Origin: Aquabacterium soli
Lineage (GTDB): Bacteria; Pseudomonadota; Gammaproteobacteria; Burkholderiales; Burkholderiaceae_C
Assembly (NCBI RefSeq): GCF_003933735.1
Contig: NZ_RSED01000012.1
Coordinates: 48,001 to 112,000 of the forward strand
DNA length: 64,000 nt
Direction: 5' to 3'
Of the stretch, positions 9,655 to 16,516 are shown one piece after another. Each line of letters begins with the position of its first letter. Position 1 is the stretch's first letter. The position numbers and the translations under genes are program-made. The notes under the pieces were generated by a model. That model searched no databases and had not been told where the DNA came from. It saw nothing but the letters and a program-made list of their open reading frames with translations.

Positions 9655-10437
9655 ATGAAACGCAACGCTCTCACCTCCATCGCCGCCACCATCGGTGCGC
9701 TGGCACTGGCCTGCGCCGCGCAGGCCGCCCCGCTGGACAATGGCGGCTTCAGCGCCGGCCTGTCAGGCTGGACCACCGCGGGCGACGTCGCCGTGGCCCA
9801 GGGCACCGTGTTCAATGAACTGGACATCGGCAGCGCCCCCCGACTGCTGCTGGGCACCGCCAGCAGCCTCTACCAGGACGACCGCCCCGCCGCCATCGGT
9901 CACTACAACCTGTCGGGCCAGGACGCCGTGGCCGGCGGGCTGGACCTGGAGCCGTCGGTGAACCTGGCACCCGGTTCGCTGGATGATGCCGACACCGGCA
10001 GCTTCGTCATGGAAGGCTCGTCCGCATCGCAAAGCTTCAGCGTGCGGGCCGGTGACACCCTGCACTTCGACTGGCAGCTCTTCACCCGTGAAGGTGCGGG
10101 CGGCATCAACCTGGGCGACACCGCCTGGCTGGTGCTGACCACCGCCTCTGGCACGCAGCTCACCAGGCTGGGCGACACAGCCTCGCTGTCACTGCTTGAT
10201 GTGGGGCAAGGCTGGAGCGCATCGTCGTTGGCCAGCCAATCGATCACCTTCTCACAGGCCGGCAGCATTACCCTGGCCTGGGCCATCGGCGATGTGAACG
10301 ACCACGGCAACACCTCTGTGCTGTCCATCGGCAACGTGTCGGTCACAGCGGTGCCGGAGCCTGCCTCCATCACCTTGCTGCTGGCCGGCCTGGCGGTGGC
10401 GGGCCTGGCCACGCGCCGCCGCACACTGCAGGCTTGA
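9655..10437 (+). CDS. PEP-CTERM sorting-domain protein of unknown function
   Basis: 260-aa exported protein with a signal peptide (about residues 1-24, ending AAQAAP) and a C-terminal PEP-CTERM signal (233-260): VPEPASITLLLAGLAVAGLA followed by TRRR. Exosortase EpsH-type enzymes recognise this signal and process it at the inner membrane. The middle is a jelly-roll-like, Asp/Gly/Ser-rich region with no catalytic motif I can name. AAAGGA lies 7-8 nt before the ATG. It follows the nuclease gene by 28 nt and is probably co-transcribed with it. No exosortase gene is in the window. Confidence 0.82.
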   Translation: MKRNALTSIAATIGALALACAAQAAPLDNGGFSAGLSGWTTAGDVAVAQGTVFNELDIGSAPRLLLGTASSLYQDDRPAAIGHYNLSGQDAVAGGLDLEPSVNLAPGSLDDADTGSFVMEGSSASQSFSVRAGDTLHFDWQLFTREGAGGINLGDTAWLVLTTASGTQLTRLGDTASLSLLDVGQGWSASSLASQSITFSQAGSITLAWAIGDVNDHGNTSVLSIGNVSVTAVPEPASITLLLAGLAVAGLATRRRTLQA

Positions 10438-10498
10438 TCAAGCACAAGACCAGCATCCCTGTTCACGCAGGCCCTTTGCCAAAGCGGCTAATCTAGAG

Positions 10499-10554
10499 GC
10501 GTGTGCCCATGTGGGTACGCGCCCCTTCTTTTTTCCGCTGTCACGTCCATGACA
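10499..10554 (+). promoter_or_regulatory. Two inverted repeats in the leader of the ene-reductase gene
   Basis: An imperfect 11-bp inverted repeat with a 2-bp centre spans 10499-10522 (GCGTGTGCCCA then TGGGTACGCGC). A second one, TGTCA-N6-TGACA, spans 10539-10554, just before the ribosome site. Both look like sites for dimeric repressors. Regulators of Old Yellow Enzyme genes such as NemR are dimeric, but none is adjacent here. Confidence 0.35.
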
Positions 10555-10575
10555 TCCGATGGACAGGAGCCTTGC

Positions 10576-11658
10576 ATGCCTGGTTTGTTCGATCCCATCC
10601 GCCTCGGCGATCTGTCGCTGCCCACCCGCGTCGTGATGGCGCCGCTCACGCGCAACCGCGCGGCGCCACGCCAGGTGCCCAGCGAGCTGGCCATCACCTA
10701 TTACGCCCAGCGCGCGAACCCCGCCACGGGCGCCTCGCTGATCATCACCGAAGCCAGCCAGATCAGCCAGCAAGGCCAGGGCTACCTGGACACGCCCGGC
10801 ATCTACAGCGACGAGCAGGTCGCGGCCTGGAAGAAGGTGACCGATGCGGTGCACGCCAAGGGCGGCAAGATCGTGATCCAACTGTGGCATGTGGGCCGCA
10901 TCTCGCACAACTCGCTGCAGCCCGTGGGCGAAGTGCCCGTGGCGCCATCGGCCATCCCCGCCAAGACCAAGACCTACATCGCCACGGGTTTCGCGCCGGT
11001 GTCCGCGCCGCGCGCCCTGGGCATCGGCGAGATCCCCGGCATCGTTCAGCAGTACCGGCAGGCGGCACGCAATGCGCTCAAGGCCGGCTTCGATGGCGTG
11101 GAGGTGCACGCGGCCAACGGCTACCTGATCGACCAGTTCCTGCGCAACGGCACCAACCACCGCACCGACGCCTATGGCGGCTCCATCGAAAACCGCACGC
11201 GCTTCCTGAACGAGGTGATGCAGGCCGTCGTGGCCGAGGTGGGTGCGGGCCGCACGGGCATCCGCCTGTCACCCGTCACGCCCGCCAACGATGCCAGCGA
11301 CAGCAACCCACAACCGCTGTTCAACCATGTGGCCGATGAGCTGGGCAAGCTGGGCCTGATGTACGTGCACGTGATCGAAGGCGCCACCGGCGGCACGCGC
11401 CACATCCCCTTCGACTACGAAGCCCTGCGCACACGCGCCAAGGCCCCGTGGATGGTCAACAACGGCTACGACATCGGGCTGGCACAGCAGGCCCTGGCAC
11501 GCGGCCAGGCCGATCTGGTGGCGTTTGGCCGCCCGTTCATCAGCAACCCGGACCTGGCCCTGCGCCTGCGCACCGGGGCCGCGTTCAACGTGCTGGATTC
11601 CAAGACCTTCTATGGCGGCGGTGCCAAGGGCTACACGGACTACCCCGCCCTGGCCTGA
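10576..11658 (+). CDS. Old Yellow Enzyme-family alkene reductase (NemA-like)
   Basis: FMN-dependent, NAD(P)H-linked reductase of activated C=C bonds (enones, maleimides, nitro compounds) in the cytoplasm; 360 aa, typical for NemA/XenB-type enzymes. The start MPGLFDPIRLGDLSLPTR is preceded by ACAGGAGC at good spacing. FMN and substrate residues are visible: PLTRNRA near residue 25, QLWHVGRISH, and the active-site H178-A-A-N181-G-Y183 (His and Asn bind the substrate oxygen, Tyr donates a proton). NHRTDAYGGSIENRTRF and the C-terminal VAFGRPFISNPDL complete the TIM barrel. It is a single gene with possible operators in its leader. The exact physiological substrate cannot be told. Confidence 0.92.
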   Translation: MPGLFDPIRLGDLSLPTRVVMAPLTRNRAAPRQVPSELAITYYAQRANPATGASLIITEASQISQQGQGYLDTPGIYSDEQVAAWKKVTDAVHAKGGKIVIQLWHVGRISHNSLQPVGEVPVAPSAIPAKTKTYIATGFAPVSAPRALGIGEIPGIVQQYRQAARNALKAGFDGVEVHAANGYLIDQFLRNGTNHRTDAYGGSIENRTRFLNEVMQAVVAEVGAGRTGIRLSPVTPANDASDSNPQPLFNHVADELGKLGLMYVHVIEGATGGTRHIPFDYEALRTRAKAPWMVNNGYDIGLAQQALARGQADLVAFGRPFISNPDLALRLRTGAAFNVLDSKTFYGGGAKGYTDYPALA

Positions 11659-11764
11659 GGCACGGCTTGCACCTGGTGGCTCCCTGGCACCAATCCAGGG
11701 ATTTCCCCGATGCGAATATGCCCACCAAAGGGGAACCCGATGGCCTGAACGGCCCTCGAATGAG

Positions 11765-11839
11765 GGTCATCACCGTGTCACGCTTGGCCCACAAAATGCA
11801 TTCTCATTGCATGACATGGGGCCCGCGCACCGTGTCATG
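11765..11839 (+). promoter_or_regulatory. Repeat-rich regulatory region before the 73-aa gene (Pho-box-like and Fur-like motifs)
   Basis: GGGTCAT-CACC-GTGTCAC (11765-11782) matches the Pho-box layout at 10 of 14 positions and is followed after 10 nt by CAAAAT (11793-11798), a plausible -10. Further on are the palindrome ATGCA-N7-TGCAT (11797-11813), whose centre ATTCTCATT resembles Burkholderiales Fur boxes, and CATGACA (11811-11817) inverted against TGTCATG (11833-11839). CACCGTGTCA occurs twice (11772 and 11828). The density of symmetry suggests regulation; the regulator is uncertain. Confidence 0.35.
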
Positions 11840-11855
11840 ACGTAGGAGACATGCC

Positions 11856-12077
11856 ATGCGTGCATTGATGAATCTGGCCATCGAGCCTGCCCTGCACCTC
11901 TTCGAGGTATCGGCGATGGTGGTGATCGACCCCTCGCAACGCGCCGTCAAGCGCGTGCTGAAAGTGCTGGCGGACACGCCCATGGGCGCTGTGCGCATCG
12001 TGCGTGACCGTTACCCCCGGTCCCGCGCCCACGAAGTGCTGTCGCGCAATGAATTGCCCGGCATGGCCTGGGCCTGA
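11856..12077 (+). CDS. Small protein of unknown function (73 aa)
   Basis: Small basic protein beginning MRALMNLAIEPALHLFEV. GTAGGAGAC stands at good spacing before the ATG, which is the main reason to call it real. It has no signal peptide or membrane helix and no motif I recognise; the middle (RAVKRVLKVLADT) and C-terminal half contain several Arg and Lys residues and may be helical. It lies alone between the ene-reductase and lemA, behind a region rich in inverted repeats. Codon third positions follow the GC-rich pattern of its neighbours. Function unknown. Confidence 0.6.
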   Translation: MRALMNLAIEPALHLFEVSAMVVIDPSQRAVKRVLKVLADTPMGAVRIVRDRYPRSRAHEVLSRNELPGMAWA

Positions 12078-12207
12078 TATCCCCGAGCCAGCACGATGGT
12101 TGCCATCGGGCACATTTGCCCGACGGCCTTGAAGATTTCCGTCGCGACCTGATTTATCGTTGCGGCTGCGGCCCCCCGCCGCTGTGCCGACCGATGAAAG
12201 GATCGTG

Positions 12208-12828
12208 ATGCCCCGCCTCTCCCCCCTTGCCACCACCGCACGCCGCCTCGGCGCTGCCTTCGCCGTGGCATCCGCCCTGTCCCTCACGGGCTGCGGGTAC
12301 AACGATTTCCAGCGGCTCGACGAACAATCCAAGTCCGCCTGGTCCGAGGTGCTCAACCAGTACCAGCGCCGCGCTGACCTGATTCCCAACATCGTGGCCT
12401 CCGTCAAGGGCGAGGCCAACTTCGAGCGCGACACGCTCACCAAGGTGGTCGAGGCCCGCGCCAAGGCCACCAGCATCCAGGCCACGCCCGAATTGGTCAA
12501 CAACCCCGAGGCCTTCAACAAGTTCCAGCAGGCCCAGGGCGAGCTGTCCGGTGCGCTGTCGCGCCTGCTGGTGGTCAGCGAGAACTACCCCAACCTGAAA
12601 GCCAACCAGGGCTTCCAGGATCTGCGTGTGCAGCTTGAAGGCACCGAGAACCGCATCACCGTGGCACGCAATGCCTACATCAAGACGGTGCAGGACTACA
12701 ACGTGCTGGCCCGCAGCTTCCCGACCAACCTCACGGCCAAGGTCTTCAGCTACGAGCCCAAGCCCAACTTCACCGTGCAGAACGAAGCCGAGATCTCCAA
12801 GCCGCCCTCGGTGGATTTCAGCAAGTGA
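12208..12828 (+). CDS. lemA: LemA family lipoprotein
   Basis: 206-aa LemA-family protein, probably an outer- or inner-membrane lipoprotein. The N-terminal signal ends in LTGC with Cys29. The LemA core follows: YNDFQRLDEQSKSAWSEVLN, YQRRADLIPNIVASVKGEA and the conserved C-terminal NAYIKTVQDYNVLARSFP. The family forms long helical hairpins; its biochemical role is not settled. GAAAGGA before the ATG at 12208 fixes the start. It is the first gene of a three-gene unit: its stop overlaps an in-frame GTG of the next gene, and ATG 12831 follows 2 nt later, so translational coupling is likely. The lemA-TPM-TPM order is common in beta-proteobacteria. Confidence 0.93.
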   Translation: MPRLSPLATTARRLGAAFAVASALSLTGCGYNDFQRLDEQSKSAWSEVLNQYQRRADLIPNIVASVKGEANFERDTLTKVVEARAKATSIQATPELVNNPEAFNKFQQAQGELSGALSRLLVVSENYPNLKANQGFQDLRVQLEGTENRITVARNAYIKTVQDYNVLARSFPTNLTAKVFSYEPKPNFTVQNEAEISKPPSVDFSK

Positions 12829-12830
12829 CG

Positions 12831-13778
12831 ATGAGCCTGCCTCGCCTGCCGGCATCCAGGGGGCTGGCCTGGGCCTTGATCGCCCTGGTCATGCTGCTGA
12901 TGATGCCGCTGCGCGTTCACGCCGACCCTGCGTGGGTGCCTGGGCAGCCGCTGCCGGTGCCGCCGCTGAACACCCGTGTCACCGACCAGACGGCCACGCT
13001 CAGCACCGCCCAGCGCGAGGCCCTGGAGAACAAGCTGGCAGCCGTCGAGCAGGCGCAAGGCTCGCAGATCGTCATCCTGATCGTGCCGGCCACAGCGCCT
13101 GAAGACATCGCAGCCTATGCCCACCGTGTGGCCAGCCAATGGAAGGTGGGCCGCCAGGATGTGGGCGATGGCGTGCTGCTGCTGGTGGCCAAGAACGAGC
13201 GCCAGGTGCGCATCGAGGTGGCCCGGGCGCTGGAGGGCGCCATCCCCGATCTGGCTGCCTACCGCATCATCGACCAGGCCATCCGGCCGGCGTTCAAGGC
13301 CGGTGACTACGCCGGCGGACTCAACGCCGCGGTGGACCAGTTGCAGACCCTCATCAAGGGTGAGCAACTGCCCGCGCCCAAGGCCTCCGCACAACGTGGC
13401 AACCCGGGTTCACAGTGGGAAGACCTGGGCATCTTCCTGTTCATGGGCGTGCCGATCGTGGGAGCGGTGCTCACGGCCGTGCTGGGCCGCAAGCTGGGCA
13501 CCGTGGCCACGGGCCTGGCGGCCGGCGGGCTGGCCTGGTGGTGGACCACCAGCGTGCTGATCGCCGGCATCGCCCTGGTGGCCGGCACGCTGCTGATCGC
13601 GGCCATCGGCACCGGTGGACGGCGCAGCGGCGGCGCCGCGCGCTGGGGGGCCGGTGGCATCGGCTATGGCGGCGGCATGGGGGGTGGCTGGGGCGGGCGC
13701 TCGTCCGGCGGCGGTGGCGGCTTCTCATCCGGTGGCGGCGGCAGCTTCGGCGGCGGTGGCGCTTCGGGCAACTGGTGA
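12831..13778 (+). CDS. TPM-domain membrane protein (YgcG-like)
   Basis: 315-aa protein with a signal peptide (cleavage expected after VHA, about residue 31) and a TPM domain (about 45-165: RVTDQTATLS, GSQIVILIVP, VGDGVLLLVAKNERQVRIEV). Two or three hydrophobic segments lie around 200-265, and the tail is extremely rich in Gly and Ser, ending in GASGNW. TPM domains occur in photosystem repair proteins and in bacterial envelope proteins paired with LemA; a phosphatase activity has been reported for the plant relative, but activity here is unproven. The domain should face the periplasm. ATG 12831 is preferred to the overlapping GTG at 12825. Confidence 0.85.
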   Translation: MSLPRLPASRGLAWALIALVMLLMMPLRVHADPAWVPGQPLPVPPLNTRVTDQTATLSTAQREALENKLAAVEQAQGSQIVILIVPATAPEDIAAYAHRVASQWKVGRQDVGDGVLLLVAKNERQVRIEVARALEGAIPDLAAYRIIDQAIRPAFKAGDYAGGLNAAVDQLQTLIKGEQLPAPKASAQRGNPGSQWEDLGIFLFMGVPIVGAVLTAVLGRKLGTVATGLAAGGLAWWWTTSVLIAGIALVAGTLLIAAIGTGGRRSGGAARWGAGGIGYGGGMGGGWGGRSSGGGGGFSSGGGGSFGGGGASGNW

Positions 13779-13786
13779 ACACGGCC

Positions 13787-14308
13787 ATGGCAACCACTCA
13801 AACCAATCCCCTGCAACGCTGGGCGCGCCACCTGTGGCTGGACGCAGACGATGCCCGGCGCATCATCACCCCCCAAGGACTGCAACGCCTCGAAGCCCAG
13901 GTGCGTGAAAGCGAAACCCGCCACCGGGGCGAGCTGCGTCTGTGCGTCGAGGGCGGCCTGCCTGCCGGTGCCCTGTGGGCCGGCGTCGATGCCCATGCGC
14001 GGGCCATCGACCTGTTCGGCCGGCTGCGCGTGTGGGACACCGAGCACAACAACGGCGTGCTGATCTACCTGCTGCTGGCCGATCACCGCATCGAGATCCT
14101 GGCCGATCGGGGTTTGGCCGCGCAGACACCGGCCGACACCTGGCGCCGCATGACGGATGCCCTGGCCCAATCGCTGCGCGCAGCCCAGTTCGAGCAAGGC
14201 CTGGCCCATGCGATCGACGAGGTCGGCGCCCTGATGCGCGAGCGTTATCCGCTCAAGCCAGGCGAGCAGGACAGCAACGAACTGGCCGACGCGGTGGTCG
14301 TGCTCTGA
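13787..14308 (+). CDS. TPM-domain protein, cytoplasmic-type
   Basis: 173-aa second TPM-domain protein of the lemA operon, without signal peptide or obvious membrane helix. The TPM-like core includes RHRGELRLCVEGGL, FGRLRVWDTEHNNGVLIYLL and ADHRIEILADRGLAA, and the C-terminal helix region is FEQGLAHAIDEVGALM. The start is ATG 13787, 9 nt after the previous stop; an in-frame GTG at 13775 overlaps that stop and is possible. With no signal it may work on the cytoplasmic side while its neighbour works outside, which is inference. Confidence 0.82.
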   Translation: MATTQTNPLQRWARHLWLDADDARRIITPQGLQRLEAQVRESETRHRGELRLCVEGGLPAGALWAGVDAHARAIDLFGRLRVWDTEHNNGVLIYLLLADHRIEILADRGLAAQTPADTWRRMTDALAQSLRAAQFEQGLAHAIDEVGALMRERYPLKPGEQDSNELADAVVVL

Positions 14309-14409
14309 CGCCCTTTGGAGGGCATTCGCGGCGATGCTCCTGTGTCATCATCCACGCGCCGATTTGTTGCGCGGCATGACACCATCCACACCCCACAGGA
14401 GCTTTCACC

Positions 14410-15042
14410 ATGTCCCGTCACGCTGATCGCCGTCGCCCTGGTTTCGCCGCCGCCCTCGTCACACCCGCCTGCCACACCGCGCTGGCACTGACAGCGCTGC
14501 TGGCCGCCAACCTGGCCCAGGCCGCCGATACCCCGCCGCCCATCAAGCCCGGCCTGTGGGAGATGACCTCCGACTCGCAGCAGCTCAATGGCAAGCCCGT
14601 GCCCGACCAGTCGGCGCAGATGGCCGCCCAGCTCAAGAACATGCCGCCGGAGATGCGCCAGCAGATCGAAGCCCAGATGAAAGCCCAGGGCATCCAGATC
14701 AACCCGTCGGCGGCCGGTGGCGGCATCGCGGCCCGCATGTGCCTGACCAAGGACATGCTGGAGCAGAACCGCTGGCAGCAGGCCGAAGGCGATTGCAAGA
14801 GCCAGGTCACCAGCCGCAGCGGCAACACCTGGCGGTGGACCATGAGCTGCACCCAGCCCCCAGCCCAGGGCGAAGGCGCCACCACCTTCACCAACCCTGA
14901 GAGCTACACCGGCGAGGTGCGCATGACCACGCAGGACAATGGCAAGCCGCAGGTCATGTCCATGAAGCACCGCGCCCGCTGGGTCTCTGCCGATTGCGGC
15001 GGACTCAAACCGGTCAAGGGTGCGGCAGCGTCCAAACGCTGA
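14410..15042 (+). CDS. DUF3617 family exported protein
   Basis: 210-aa exported protein; signal peptide of about 38 residues ending AANLAQAA. The mature part starts PPPIKPGLWEMTSDSQQLNG, the hallmark of DUF3617. Four cysteines (RMCLTKDM, GDCKSQ, MSCTQ, ADCGGL) could form two disulfides in the periplasm, as is usual for the family. A Gln/Met-rich helix (MAAQLKNMPPEMRQQIEAQM) is inserted after the first strand. AGGAGC before the ATG fixes the start. Function of the family is unknown. It precedes nth by 69 nt in the same direction. Confidence 0.83.
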   Translation: MSRHADRRRPGFAAALVTPACHTALALTALLAANLAQAADTPPPIKPGLWEMTSDSQQLNGKPVPDQSAQMAAQLKNMPPEMRQQIEAQMKAQGIQINPSAAGGGIAARMCLTKDMLEQNRWQQAEGDCKSQVTSRSGNTWRWTMSCTQPPAQGEGATTFTNPESYTGEVRMTTQDNGKPQVMSMKHRARWVSADCGGLKPVKGAAASKR

Positions 15043-15111
15043 GCCTGCGCCACACCCCCGGGGCCTGGTGCCCCGCAGCTCATCTGCCCTGCCCGCTCCC
15101 TGCCCATCCCC

Positions 15112-15768
15112 ATGAGCACCTTGATGAAACCCGCGGAGATCGAGTCGTTCTTCGCGACCCTGCAAGCCGCCAACCCCCACCCTGAAACCGAGCTCGAATA
15201 CACCACGCCCTTCGAGTTGCTGGCCGCCGTGCTGCTGTCGGCCCAGGCCACGGATGTGGGTGTCAACAAGGCCACGCGCAAGCTGTTCCCGGTGGCGAAC
15301 ACCCCGCAGGCCATCCTCGATCTGGGCATCGAGGGTTTAAGCGACTACATCAAGACCATCGGCCTGTACAAGAGCAAGGCCAAGCACCTGATGGAGACCT
15401 GCCGCATCCTGCTGGAGCAGCATGGCGGCGAGGTGCCCCGCACGCGCGAGGCCCTGGAGGCCTTGCCCGGCGTGGGCCGCAAGACGGCCAACGTGGTGCT
15501 GAACGTGGCCTTCGGCGAGCTCACCATGGCGGTGGACACGCACATCTTCCGCGTAGGCAACCGCACCGGGCTGGCCCCGGGCAAGACACCGCTGGCGGTG
15601 GAGTTGCAACTGCTCAAGCGCATACCGGCGCCCTACATGCTGCACGCCCACCACTGGCTGATCCTGCACGGGCGCTACATCTGCCAGGCACGCAAGCCGC
15701 GCTGCTGGGAGTGCAGCGTGGCGCCCTGGTGCAAGTTCAAGCCCAAGACAAAGGCCCCGGCGGCGTGA
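15112..15768 (+). CDS. nth: Endonuclease III (DNA glycosylase/AP lyase)
   Basis: Base-excision repair enzyme that removes oxidised pyrimidines and cleaves the resulting abasic site; 218 aa. The helix-hairpin-helix LPGVGRKTANVVLNVAFG contains the catalytic lysine K124, and D142 (AVDTHIFRV) is the second catalytic residue, equivalent to E. coli K120 and D138. The C-terminal [4Fe-4S] site is intact: C-x6-C-x2-C-x5-C in CQARKPRCWECSVAPWC. The start MSTLMKPAEIESFF agrees with the family; no strong ribosome site is seen. Confidence 0.97.
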   Translation: MSTLMKPAEIESFFATLQAANPHPETELEYTTPFELLAAVLLSAQATDVGVNKATRKLFPVANTPQAILDLGIEGLSDYIKTIGLYKSKAKHLMETCRILLEQHGGEVPRTREALEALPGVGRKTANVVLNVAFGELTMAVDTHIFRVGNRTGLAPGKTPLAVELQLLKRIPAPYMLHAHHWLILHGRYICQARKPRCWECSVAPWCKFKPKTKAPAA

Positions 15769-15801
15769 ACCGCGCGGGGCCTGCTCAGCGCCTGAAAGGG
15801 A

Positions 15802-16491
15802 TCAGGCCTGCTGACGGCGGCGGACCACGAGGGCCAGCACACCCAGGCCAGCCAGCATCAGCGCATAGGTCTGCGGCTCGGGCACCGGGGTGGTGAGCGT
15901 GAAGTTGTCCAGCACCACGCCATCACCCTTGATGGTGATGTAGGCGATGTCGGCATGCGCCAGGCGCAGGCCCTGGGTGATCGCGTAGTTGGTCGAGTCG
16001 ATCAGGGCGTTGTCGTCCAGATCCACACCGCCCAGCGAGGTGCTGAAGCCACCCAGCGTGAACGAGCTCGAGCTGCCATCGACCCCGTAGGCCGTGACCG
16101 TCAGCAGGCTGTGCACACCGGCCTGTTCGTACAGGCTGAAGTCGGCCGTGAAGGCGCGGGTGCGCAGGTTGCCGAAGTCGATGCGCAGGGTCATCTCGCC
16201 GATCGTGTCGAAGGACAGGAAGGACTTGCCGGCACCCCAGCTACCGTTGATGCCCAGGTCGGTGGCGATGCGCTGGCCCACGGTGAAGTCACCGTCGAGC
16301 GAGCTGAAGGTCACCGAGGGCGTGCCCACGGTGTAGCCCGAGCCGGCGCCGATGAACAGGCCGTCTTCGTTGTTGAAGTCGATCACCTGATGGGTGCCCG
16401 GCACCTGGGCCGGGTTGGTGATGACGGCGGATTGCGCCTGGAAGGCCAGCGAGGCCAGGCCCAGGGCGATGATGGCGGAAACTTGACGCAT
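15802..16491 (-). CDS. PEP-CTERM sorting-domain protein
   Basis: 229-aa exported protein. Signal peptide MRQVSAIIALGLASLAFQAQ to about residue 21; C-terminal PEP-CTERM signal VPEPQTYALMLAGLGVLALV followed by RRR. The middle is a beta-rich domain (DFNNEDGLFIGAGSGY, GVDGSSSSFTLGGF, IKGDGVVLDNFTL) resembling PEP-CTERM proteins of unknown function. AAGGAG with 6-nt spacing sets the start at 16491. It lies 25 nt downstream of the second phoX gene and is probably read with it. Confidence 0.85.
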   Translation of the reverse strand: MRQVSAIIALGLASLAFQAQSAVITNPAQVPGTHQVIDFNNEDGLFIGAGSGYTVGTPSVTFSSLDGDFTVGQRIATDLGINGSWGAGKSFLSFDTIGEMTLRIDFGNLRTRAFTADFSLYEQAGVHSLLTVTAYGVDGSSSSFTLGGFSTSLGGVDLDDNALIDSTNYAITQGLRLAHADIAYITIKGDGVVLDNFTLTTPVPEPQTYALMLAGLGVLALVVRRRQQA

Positions 16492-16516
16492 GTAGAACTC
16501 CTTGTGCGATGGTCGA

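Noticed and set aside
7053..9857. 934-codon minus-strand frame opposite the nuclease gene
   Set aside because: Shadow of a gene with clear domain order on the plus strand.
10538..10555. Pho-box-like CTGTCAC-GTCC-ATGACAT before the ene-reductase
   Set aside because: It scores 11 of 14, but no -10 hexamer follows at 10 nt and it ends only 20 nt before the start codon; it is better read as a palindrome.
11797..11813. A firm Fur box before the small gene
   Set aside because: Match to the 19-bp Fur consensus is only about half of the positions; kept as a weak possibility within the regulatory region.
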